Notes under the pieces: generated by a model
Told to the model about the DNA's origin: nothing
The model's input: the letters and a program-made list of their open reading frames with translations, nothing else
Database searches by the model: none
Assembly (NCBI RefSeq): GCF_900659635.1
Contig: NZ_CAACVB010000066.1
Location: 1-34,567, forward strand
DNA length: 34,567 nt
Reading direction: 5' to 3'
DNA from: Actinomadura roseirufa
Lineage (GTDB): Bacteria; Actinomycetota; Actinomycetes; Streptosporangiales; Streptosporangiaceae
Made by a program: the position numbers and the translations under genes
In this document: in pieces, positions 18,274 through 26,139 of the stretch
Layout: each line of letters starts with the position of its first letter
Numbering within the stretch: the first letter of the stretch is position 1

Positions 18274-21200
18274 TCAGGACGCCGGTTCGAGGCTCGCGAG
18301 CAGCCGCACCGCCCGCGCCTCAAGCCCGCCGAAGCCGTGCTCGCGGGCGATCGCCACGGCCGCCTGGGCGTGCTCGTACGACTCGGGGGCGCGGCCCGCG
18401 GCGAGATGGGCGCGGGCCAGCCCGATCAAGGACATGGACAGGTTGTAGGGATGTACCGTGCCCTGCTTGGAGGCCGCCACGGCGTGCTCGTGCGCCTCGA
18501 TCGCGTCCTCGGCCCGGCCCTGGTTGCGGCGGACGCCGCCGAGGGCGTTCCAGACGTTGACGGTGATGCACCGGTTGCGCAGCCCCTCGGACCGGGCGAG
18601 CGCCTCACGGGCGGCCTCCGCCGCCCCCGCCAGGTCACCGCCCTCGTTGAGCGCCGTCGCCAGGTAGGCCAGGCAGTCCGCCTGGTGGTAGCGGCTCCCG
18701 AGCGTGGACGCCTGCTCGACCGCCGCGCGCAGCAGCTCCGCGGCCCGCTCGTACCGGCCGAGCAGCGTGTGGCACCGGCCGACCACCATCAGGCACTCGA
18801 CCCGCTGCACGGTCGTCTCGGCGCGGGTCGCCGCGTCCAGCGCCTCCTCCAGCAGCGTCAGCGCCCGCTCGCCGCGCCCGGCCAGCAGCTCGACCGCGCC
18901 CAGGCCGAGCGGCGCCGCGACGGCGAGGAACGGCGGCGGCTCCGGGCCCACGGCGGGGCCGGCGAGCCCGGCGAAGCACGTCCGGGCCCCCTCCAGATCC
19001 CCCATCTCCAGCCGGACGGACCCGTGCCACACCGTGAGCGGCGGCAGGCCGGGCGAGGCCGCGCCGCCGTGGTCGAGCGCGTCGGTGACGTAGCGCAGCG
19101 CGGTCGCGAGATCGCCCAGGTTCCGGTGCTCCCAGACCAGGGAGCCGACCATCGCGGTCTCGGCGACCGGGTCGCCCGCGTCCCGCGCCGCCCGCAGCCC
19201 GGCGTTCGCCGCGGTCAGGTACTCGGTGTGGTGCCCGCGGATGCCGAGGTACCACGCCATCGCCTCGGCCAGCCGCCACGCCACCGGCCGCGGGCCGTGC
19301 TCCGCGCAGTGCTCGATCACCGCGACGAGGCCGGGCCGCTCGGCGTCCAGCCAGCGCAGCGCCTCGGTCCGGTCCCGGGGGACGAACGGGGGGACCGCCT
19401 CTCCGGACGCCTCTCCGGAGACGTCGCCGGACGGATCGCCGGGTTCGGGAGGCGCCGTCGCGAACTCCGGGTACAGCACGCCCACCGCGTCGCCGACCGC
19501 GCGCAGCTGCCAGCCGAACAGCCGGTCGCGCGCCGCCGCCGCGTCCTGCTCGCCGTCCTCGGCCCGGACCCGGTCCGCGGCGTACTCCGACACCAGGTCG
19601 TGCATCTGGTACCGGTTCCCGGGCAGCCGCTGGACGAGGCTCGCGGCGGCCAGCCGCTCCAGCGCCCGCCCGGCCTCGCGGCGGGTGCCGCCGGCCAGCA
19701 CCGCCATCGTCTCCGGGGTGACGTCCGGGCCGGGGAACAGCGCGAACAGCCGGAACATCGCGCGGGCCTCCGGCGGCAGCGAGACGTAGGACAGGTCGAA
19801 CGCCCGCGCGACGGCGATGTGCTCGTCGCCGTCCAGCGCGAGCGCCCGCACGCGGCCGTCCTCCAGGAAACGCCGGATGTAGCCGCCGATGTCGGGCCGG
19901 TGGCTGCCGGCGAGATTGCTCGCCGCGATCCGCAGCGCCAGCGGCAGCCGCCCGCACAGCTCCGCGAGCTGCGCGGCCGCCGCCCGCTGCGGCGTGGTGA
20001 CCCGCTCCCCGAGGATCGCCGTGAGCAGCCCCGCCGACTCCCGCTCGCTCAGCGTGTCGAGCCGGATCCGGCGCGCGCCGTCGCGCGCCGCCAGCGCGGT
20101 GAGCTCGTCGCGCGCGGTCACCAGCAGCGCGCAGCCGGGCTCGCCGGGGATCAGCGGGCGCACCTGGCCGGCCGAGGCGGCGTTGTCCAGCGTGATGAGC
20201 ACCCGCTTGCCGCGCAGCGCCGTGCGGTAGGCGGCGACCAGCTCGTCCTCGTCCACGGGGATGTGCTCGGCCGCGTGCCCGAGCGCGCGCAGCAGCCGGG
20301 CGAGCACCGCCGGGGTCGACGGGCCCCGGACCGCCGAGTAGGCGTGCAGGTCCACGAAGAACCGCCCGTCCGGGAACGCCTCGCTCAGCCGGTGGGCCGC
20401 GCGGACGGCGAACGCGGTCTTGCCCACGCCCGGCGGGCCGGACACCGTGACCACCGGGACGGACACCTGGCCCCCGCCGCGCAGAAGCCGGACGGCCCGG
20501 TCCAGCTCGGGCCCCCGTCCCACGAAGTTCCCGATCGCCGGCGGCAGCTGCGATCCAGCCCGTACCGGTTCGGCCGGGGCCGGTTCCGCGGGTTCCCCTC
20601 CGGTCACCGTGGCCGCCTCCCTCGGCGGGCCCGGGGTGGCGAGCTCGGGGTCGGCCACCAGGATCGACCCGTGCAGTTCCCGCAGCGCCGGGCCGGGGAC
20701 CACGCCGAGTTCGCGCGCGAGGTTGCCGGAGACCGCCTGGTAGGCGGCGACGGCCTCGGCCTGCCGCCCGGCGCGGTACAGGGCCAGCATGAGCTGCCCC
20801 CACAGGTCCTCGCGCAGCGGGTTCTCCGCCGCCAGCTCGCGCAGCCGGCCGATGGCGCCGTGGTGCAGGCCCGCGCGGAGCTTCACCTCGAACCGCTCGT
20901 GCTCGGCCCGCAGCCGCAGCTCCTGCAGGCGGGCCGCCTCGGCGTGCAGCGCCTCGGACGGCACGTCGGCCAGCGGCTCGGCGCGCCACAGCCGCATCGC
21001 CTCGTCGAGCGCCGACTCGGCCCGGCCGAGGTCCCCGCCGGCCGCGAGCGCCCGGCCCCGCTCCACCAGGTTCCCGAAGCGGAGCAGGTCGAGCGCCTCG
21101 TCGTCGATCTCCAGCCGGTAGCCGTCCGGCGTCGTGCGGATGAGCTCGGGCGCCTCGCACAGCTGCCGCAGGCGCATCAGGAAGACCCGCAGCGAGGCCG

Positions 21201-21387
21201 TCGGCCGCGCCGGCCCGTCCGGGCCCCAGACGTTCTCGGCCAGCTCGCCGAGCGAGACGTCCCGGTTCGCGCGCAGTAACAGCGTCGCCAGCACCACCCG
21301 CAGCTTCGGGGCGCTCACCGGGACCGGCGCGCCGTCCCGGCGGACCTCCAGCGGTCCCAGCAGACCGAATTCCATCTGTGGACGCAT
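18274..21387 (-). CDS. AfsR-type SARP transcriptional regulator (SARP-NB-ARC-TPR)
   Basis: A 1037-aa activator. Residues 1-100 form an OmpR-type winged helix (EFGLLGPLEVRRDG start, then the SLGELAENVW helix). Residues ~103-260 are the bacterial transcriptional activation domain. An NB-ARC ATPase follows with GNFVGR, Walker A GPPGVGKT (Lys323), Walker B RVLITLDNA and sensor LLVTARDEL. The C-terminal third is TPR-like. SARPs bind direct repeats in promoters of antibiotic clusters and recruit RNA polymerase; the ATPase/TPR part is expected to sense a signal or partner. The first ATG (21387) is chosen; an in-frame ATG four codons later is possible, and neither has a strong ribosome site. It converges on the NRPS and lies 50 bp downstream of a paralogous gene, so the two may be co-transcribed. 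Control of the NRPS is inference. Confidence 0.92.
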   Translation of the reverse strand: MRPQMEFGLLGPLEVRRDGAPVPVSAPKLRVVLATLLLRANRDVSLGELAENVWGPDGPARPTASLRVFLMRLRQLCEAPELIRTTPDGYRLEIDDEALDLLRFGNLVERGRALAAGGDLGRAESALDEAMRLWRAEPLADVPSEALHAEAARLQELRLRAEHERFEVKLRAGLHHGAIGRLRELAAENPLREDLWGQLMLALYRAGRQAEAVAAYQAVSGNLARELGVVPGPALRELHGSILVADPELATPGPPREAATVTGGEPAEPAPAEPVRAGSQLPPAIGNFVGRGPELDRAVRLLRGGGQVSVPVVTVSGPPGVGKTAFAVRAAHRLSEAFPDGRFFVDLHAYSAVRGPSTPAVLARLLRALGHAAEHIPVDEDELVAAYRTALRGKRVLITLDNAASAGQVRPLIPGEPGCALLVTARDELTALAARDGARRIRLDTLSERESAGLLTAILGERVTTPQRAAAAQLAELCGRLPLALRIAASNLAGSHRPDIGGYIRRFLEDGRVRALALDGDEHIAVARAFDLSYVSLPPEARAMFRLFALFPGPDVTPETMAVLAGGTRREAGRALERLAAASLVQRLPGNRYQMHDLVSEYAADRVRAEDGEQDAAAARDRLFGWQLRAVGDAVGVLYPEFATAPPEPGDPSGDVSGEASGEAVPPFVPRDRTEALRWLDAERPGLVAVIEHCAEHGPRPVAWRLAEAMAWYLGIRGHHTEYLTAANAGLRAARDAGDPVAETAMVGSLVWEHRNLGDLATALRYVTDALDHGGAASPGLPPLTVWHGSVRLEMGDLEGARTCFAGLAGPAVGPEPPPFLAVAAPLGLGAVELLAGRGERALTLLEEALDAATRAETTVQRVECLMVVGRCHTLLGRYERAAELLRAAVEQASTLGSRYHQADCLAYLATALNEGGDLAGAAEAAREALARSEGLRNRCITVNVWNALGGVRRNQGRAEDAIEAHEHAVAASKQGTVHPYNLSMSLIGLARAHLAAGRAPESYEHAQAAVAIAREHGFGGLEARAVRLLASLEPAS

Positions 21388-21437
21388 ACGTCGACCGACC
21401 CCCGTCCGTTCGAAACGTCACTTCTGGACTGACTTGT

Positions 21438-24400
21438 CTAACCCTTCGACCCTAACCCGGTGAAATGGCTTTCGCAGTCACTGACCAGATTCGCCGCGGC
21501 GGCCTCGTGAAATGCGAAGCCGTGCCTCCTGGCGATGGAAAGGGCTTCGTGCGCGTGCAGCAGCCCCGCCTCCGGATCGCCCGATCGGAGACGGGCGTGC
21601 GCCAAACCGAGATGCGCCTGCGACAACCCGTAGGGAAAACCATTCACCTCGGCCCGTTCACGCGCTTCCTCGTGCCAGGTAACAGCAGTTTCAGCTTCGC
21701 CGCGGCGCTGGAGAATGGTGCCGAGAACGTTGCGGACGGTCACGTCGAACCACCGGCCGCCGTCCTGCCGGACCAGGTCCACGGCGGTCTTGGCGGTGCT
21801 CAGCGCGACGGTGGGGGAGCCGGCGCGGTCCAGCGCGTCCGCCAGGAAGATCATGATGAGCGGCTTCAGCCGGATGCCGGTCCGGTGGGCGAGGTCGAGG
21901 GCGGCGCGCAGGTGGTCGATCGCCGCGTCGAGGTCGTCCTCGAACGTCGCGGCGCGGCCGAGCAGGGCCCGCGCCTCCGCCTCCAGGATCGGCGCCCGGA
22001 TCCCGCGCGCCAGCTCCGCCGCCGCGCCGAGGCGCGCCCGCGCGCGGGACGGATGGCCGCCGATGAGGTCCGCCGCGCCGAGCCCGATCAGCGCCCACGA
22101 CCGCAGGAACGGCCACGCGGCGTCGGACTCGTCGAGGGCGCACATGTGCTCCAGGTGGTCGCGCGCCTCGGCGAGCCGTCCCAGATCGAGCAGGACCCCG
22201 GCGAGGACGCCGTGCGCCGCGGACACGACCCGCGGCTCCGGCCCGTCCGCCCCCGCCGCCAGCACCCGCCGGAGATGCCACAGCGCGACCGGGTGGTCGC
22301 CCAGGTTCCGGTGGGCCCAGCCGAGGTGCAGCCGCATCACCGTCTCCGCCGCCGTGTCGCCCTGCTCGTGCGCCGCGGCCAGCACGGCGTTCGTGGTGGC
22401 GAGCTGCTCGGCGTGGTGACCGTTCAGCCCCAGGTAGACCCACAGCCGGTCGACGATCTGCCAGGCCAGCGGCAGCAGCCCGGAGCGGGCGCCGTGCTCG
22501 GCCGCCGCCAGCAGGTTCAGGCGCTCGTGGTCCAGCCAGCCCCGGGCCGCGCGGTGGTCGGCGAACTCGGGCAGCGGGGCCGCGGGCGGCGGCGCCGCCG
22601 GGGCCGCCGTCGGCATCCCCGGGTGCAGGACCGCCGACGCGCGGTCCGCCGCATGCAGATACCACGCCAGCAGCCGGACCAGCGCCGCCCGCGCCTCCGC
22701 CTCGCCGATCCGCTCCGCCCGCCGCAGCAGCGCGTAGTCGCGCAGCAGGTCGTGCAGGTGGTACCGGCCGCCCGCCCGGCGCTGGACGAGGTTCGCCGTG
22801 GCCAGCCGCTCCAGCCGGCGGGCCGCCGGCACGACCGGCACCCCGGTCAGCGCCGCCACCGCCTCGGGCGTGAAGTCCGGACCGGGGACGAGCCCGAGCA
22901 GCTGGAACGTGCGCTGGACCGGCGGCGGCAGCTCGGCGTAGGACAGGTCGAACGCCGCCCTGGTGGCCACCTCGCCGCTCTCGGTGGCGAGCGCGGCCAG
23001 CCGCCCGGAGCCGAACTCCCGGACGTAGGCCGACACGTCCGGCCGGACCCGGCCCGCCAGGTTGGCGGCGGCCGTCCGCAGCGCCAGCGGCAGGTACCCG
23101 CACAGCTCGGCCAGCCGCTCGACCGCGCCGGCCTGGCCCGCGACGGCGTCCTCGCCGAGGATCCGGGTCAGCAGCTCGGCCGCCGCCGCGGGCTCCAGCA
23201 CCCCCAGCGGCACCAGCCGCGCGTCGTTGGTCACGATCAGCCCGCGCAGCTCGTGCCGGCTCGTGACGAGGACGGCGCACCCCGGCGTGCCCGGCAGGAG
23301 GGGCCGGACCTGCTCGGCGCTGGCCGCGTTGTCCAGCACCACCAGCACGCGCCTGCCGTCCAGCATCGCCCTGTAGACCGCGGCCTGCTCGTCCCGCTCC
23401 ACGGGCACCTGGTCGGGCGGGACGCCGAGCGCGCGCAGGAAACCGGCCAGCACCGCCGTCGTGGCCCGCGGCGCCCCGGCCGAGTGGCCCCGCAGGTCGG
23501 CGAAGAGCTGCCCGTCCGGGAACCGCTCGTGCGTCCGCCGGGCCACGAACGCCGCCAGCGCGGTCTTGCCGACCCCGGGTGCCCCGCACACCGTCACCAC
23601 GGGCATCACCGCGGGCATCACCTCGGGCGCGGTCGCGCCGGTGCCGCCCGCGCCGAGCAACCCGGCGATCGCCTCAGCGTCGTCCTCGCGGCCCACGAAG
23701 TCGGACACCACGGGCGCCACCTGCGACGGCGGCGCCACGGCCGCGCTCTCCCGGGGCGCCGGAACCGGGTCCAGGGACGGGTCCCGGGCGAGGATCGCCG
23801 AGCGCAGGTCCTCCACCTCCTGCCCGGGGTCGATCCCCAGCTCCTCGGCGAGCAGGTCGCGCACGGCGCGGTAGGCGTCCAGGGCCGCCGCCCCGTCACC
23901 GGAGCGGTACTGGGCGAGCATGAGCTGCGCCCAGAACTGCTCGCGCAGCGGATGCAGCTCGGTCAGCCGCCGCAGCGGCCCGACCAGGGCCCGGTGCCCT
24001 CCGTCGCGCAGCATCGCGTCGTTGCGCGCGGCCTCGACGTCCAGCCTTCGCTCGCGCAGGCGCGGCACCTCGACCCGGTGCAGGAACTCCGAGCTGACGT
24101 CCGCCAGCGCCGGGCCGCGCCACTCGGCCAGCGCCCGGTCGAACAGCGCGACGGCGGCGCCGGGGCCGCCGGCCGCCGACGCGGCCAGCCCCCGTGCCGC
24201 CAGGTCCTCGAAGCGGCACAGATCGAGGTCGCCGTCCCCGACCCGCAGCACGTACCCGGTCGAGGTGGTCTCGATCGGCCCCGGCTCGCCCAGCGCCCGC
24301 CGCAGTCGCATGGCGTAGACGCGCAGCGCGGGCACCGCCCGCCGGGGCTCGTCGTCCGCCCAGACGCACTCGGCCAGCTCGTCGATCGACACCGGCCGGC

Positions 24401-24548
24401 CGGCCCGCACCAGCAGCGCCGCCAGCATCGACCGCTGCTTGGCGGCGCTGACCCGCACCGGCGTCCCGTCCCGATGCACCTGGAGCGTGCCCAGCACCCC
24501 GAACCCGAGCCGCGGCCCCTCCGCGCGGACGTCCCCCGTGGCCTCCAC
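21438..24548 (-). CDS. AfsR-type SARP transcriptional regulator, second tandem copy
   Basis: A paralogue of the downstream gene with the same architecture: winged helix (GFGVLGTLQVHRDG, then SIDELAECVW), activation domain with AQLMLAQYRSGDGAAALDAY, NB-ARC (SDFVGRED; Walker A GAPGVGKT with Lys about 328; RVLVVLDNAAS; VLVTSRHEL) and a TPR C-terminus. The chosen start is GTG at 24548, because GGAGG lies 7 nt upstream (24560-24556). An in-frame GTG at 24563 would give five more residues but overlaps that ribosome site. Predicted length is 1036 aa. It is the upstream member of a same-strand pair and probably co-transcribed with it. Likely role: pathway-specific or global activator of secondary metabolism. 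Family assignment is firm, target is inferred. Confidence 0.92.
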   Translation of the reverse strand: MEATGDVRAEGPRLGFGVLGTLQVHRDGTPVRVSAAKQRSMLAALLVRAGRPVSIDELAECVWADDEPRRAVPALRVYAMRLRRALGEPGPIETTSTGYVLRVGDGDLDLCRFEDLAARGLAASAAGGPGAAVALFDRALAEWRGPALADVSSEFLHRVEVPRLRERRLDVEAARNDAMLRDGGHRALVGPLRRLTELHPLREQFWAQLMLAQYRSGDGAAALDAYRAVRDLLAEELGIDPGQEVEDLRSAILARDPSLDPVPAPRESAAVAPPSQVAPVVSDFVGREDDAEAIAGLLGAGGTGATAPEVMPAVMPVVTVCGAPGVGKTALAAFVARRTHERFPDGQLFADLRGHSAGAPRATTAVLAGFLRALGVPPDQVPVERDEQAAVYRAMLDGRRVLVVLDNAASAEQVRPLLPGTPGCAVLVTSRHELRGLIVTNDARLVPLGVLEPAAAAELLTRILGEDAVAGQAGAVERLAELCGYLPLALRTAAANLAGRVRPDVSAYVREFGSGRLAALATESGEVATRAAFDLSYAELPPPVQRTFQLLGLVPGPDFTPEAVAALTGVPVVPAARRLERLATANLVQRRAGGRYHLHDLLRDYALLRRAERIGEAEARAALVRLLAWYLHAADRASAVLHPGMPTAAPAAPPPAAPLPEFADHRAARGWLDHERLNLLAAAEHGARSGLLPLAWQIVDRLWVYLGLNGHHAEQLATTNAVLAAAHEQGDTAAETVMRLHLGWAHRNLGDHPVALWHLRRVLAAGADGPEPRVVSAAHGVLAGVLLDLGRLAEARDHLEHMCALDESDAAWPFLRSWALIGLGAADLIGGHPSRARARLGAAAELARGIRAPILEAEARALLGRAATFEDDLDAAIDHLRAALDLAHRTGIRLKPLIMIFLADALDRAGSPTVALSTAKTAVDLVRQDGGRWFDVTVRNVLGTILQRRGEAETAVTWHEEARERAEVNGFPYGLSQAHLGLAHARLRSGDPEAGLLHAHEALSIARRHGFAFHEAAAANLVSDCESHFTGLGSKG

Positions 24549-24713
24549 TCGATGCCCTCCCACTTCCGGTCATCGGACTCCGCCGGACACGACCGGGCCG
24601 TCGCCGAACCGCCCCGCCGTGCCGCCGCCCGTGATCATCGAAGTGAACGAGAAATGAAGGAGCCGCTCCTCCGCGCGCCGTCCACCCGCGTCCCCCCGCG
24701 GCCCGGCTGCGCT

Positions 24714-24757
24714 CGTCACACGAAAACCCAAGCCCACCATAGGGAGCCTGTGTGACG
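24714..24757. promoter_or_regulatory. 8-bp inverted repeat upstream of the SARP pair
   Basis: CGTCACAC (24714-24721) and GTGTGACG (24750-24757) form a perfect inverted repeat with 28 nt between them. It lies in the 238-bp gap upstream of the regulator start at 24548 and just past the end of the cyclase-like gene. A TANNNT-type -10 (TATGGT on the minus strand, 24741-24736) lies between the arms. It may be an operator and promoter for the SARP pair; the spacing is long for a single protein dimer. Confidence 0.35.
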
Positions 24758-24786
24758 CTAAAGCCGCCCGATCGGCGCGGCCCCGG

Positions 24787-26007
24787 TCAGAGCACGCGGG
24801 TGCGGGCGTCCTCGCACCCGGGGCCCGTGATGAGGTCCAGCAGGCCGGTGAAGACCTGGCCGGACGCCGGGGTGGTCAGGTAGTGCGGCATGTCGGCGCG
24901 CTCCAGCTGGTGGACGCCGACGGCGGCGTGCTGCAGGCAGGGGGAGTAGAGGAGCAGGGCGCCCGGCGCGTGCAGGTCGACGCCGAGGGCCGCCAGCCCG
25001 GGGAACGCCGGAGTCTGGTGGACGCGCAGGCCGCCGGCGTCCGCCCCGTGCCGCTCCTTGAACCGGGCGAACATCGCCAGCGAGTTCTTGATCTTCGTGG
25101 CCAGGTCCTCGCGGCGCAGCTGGGACCACAGCGCCGTGGTCTCGCTCGCCGGATCCAGCAGCACGCAGTCGTAGACCCCGCCCCGCCGCAGGAACGACAG
25201 CACCGCGTCCCGGTAGCGCGCCGGGCGCTCGGTGGTGACCAGGTAGCGGGCGCAGGTGTGCAGCGCCGTGCCCAGGTCGAGGACGGTCTCGGCGGCGGCG
25301 TCCACCAACCGCGCCTTCTCCGCCTGCGCGGGCCGCTGCGCGTAGGCGTGCACCGGCGCCCCGCCGGCGAGCCCCCGGCCGCCCAGCCAGGACCGCAGCC
25401 CCTCGGCCGCGGACCCGCCCGGCCCCATCACGTAGACCCGGTGGGACTCGTAGGTGCCAGCGGGCGTGAACAGCCCGGCGAAGTCCCCGCAGACCCGGTG
25501 CACGGCCTCGGAGATCATCAGGCAGTCGGCGGGCGCCGCGCGCTCCAGATGCGCGGCGAAGTTGAGGTCGGGGGAGTGGATCGCCCCGGTGTCGTGGCCC
25601 GCCGCGTACCGGATCGGTCCCTTGTGCACCGCCGCCCGCAGCCGCAGCGTCCCGTGCAGCCCTGCCGGCGCCAGCTCGGCGCGCAGCGCGGGCAGGTCGA
25701 CGGCCATGATCGAGTGCGCCACCCCGAGCGCGCAGTCGCGGGCCGTGCTCTCGTCGTCGTCGTGGAACACCAGGCAGCCGCCGTCGCCGCGCCAGCTCCA
25801 CAGCGCCGTCCGGCCGCAGCGCAGCCGCGCGGACAGCTCGGCCGTCCGCGCCACCACGCGCCCGCGCAGCAGGTCGAAGGCGTGCGCGGCGCGGTCCCGC
25901 GGGTTGTCGCGGACGATGCTGGAGTAACCGGCGGCGTCGAGGAACAGGATGTAGACGTTGTCATAGGTCAGTCCGGGGCGGAACGGCGTCTCATCGATCA
26001 CTGACAT
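24787..26007 (-). CDS. Class III nucleotide-cyclase-like protein with unrecognised C-terminal domain
   Basis: A 406-aa protein starting at ATG 26007, with GAGGG about 10 nt upstream. Residues ~15-180 resemble a class III adenylate/guanylate cyclase. The first metal Asp is in ILFLDAAGY (Asp24), the second in WRGDGGCLVF (Asp75), and PDLNFAAHLERAAP (Asn149) matches the usual VNxAxRL motif. The transition-state Arg is His153, and the Lys normally three residues before GD is replaced. Activity or substrate may therefore be unusual or lost. Residues ~230-400 form a second domain (YLVTTERPARYRDAVLSFL, GGVYDCVLLDP, LLLYSP) that I do not recognise; its layout recalls ligand-binding or phospholipase-like modules of actinobacterial signalling proteins. 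No signal peptide or membrane segment is seen, so it is cytosolic. It is divergent from the TPR-CHAT gene with 132 bp between starts, suggesting joint control. Confidence 0.75.
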   Translation of the reverse strand: MSVIDETPFRPGLTYDNVYILFLDAAGYSSIVRDNPRDRAAHAFDLLRGRVVARTAELSARLRCGRTALWSWRGDGGCLVFHDDDESTARDCALGVAHSIMAVDLPALRAELAPAGLHGTLRLRAAVHKGPIRYAAGHDTGAIHSPDLNFAAHLERAAPADCLMISEAVHRVCGDFAGLFTPAGTYESHRVYVMGPGGSAAEGLRSWLGGRGLAGGAPVHAYAQRPAQAEKARLVDAAAETVLDLGTALHTCARYLVTTERPARYRDAVLSFLRRGGVYDCVLLDPASETTALWSQLRREDLATKIKNSLAMFARFKERHGADAGGLRVHQTPAFPGLAALGVDLHAPGALLLYSPCLQHAAVGVHQLERADMPHYLTTPASGQVFTGLLDLITGPGCEDARTRVL

Positions 26008-26139
26008 GCGCGGGACCCTCGCCGCCTTTCCTGTACCGCTCGTCCGGCACCGCTTTTTCAGTGCCGCCGTTACTGCGCTCCATTTCGAGTGTCCACGCCG
26101 CGCTCGGGCCTTAAAGTGAAGTGTCCGTTGGAGGCCATC
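26008..26139. promoter_or_regulatory. Divergent promoter region, cyclase-like / TPR-CHAT
   Basis: 132 bp separate the two start codons. On the plus side there is TAAAGTGA at 26112-26119, whose first six bases fit a TANNNT -10 box, and GGAGG at 26130-26134 five nt before ATG 26140. No good -35 stands at 16-18 bp from that box. The octamer recurs upstream of the nucleosidase gene. Confidence 0.5.

Noticed and set aside
21430..21465. Telomere-like TAACCC repeats between the two SARP genes
   Set aside because: Only two short copies, one overlapping the stop codon and coding end of the upstream gene; not a telomere or array.
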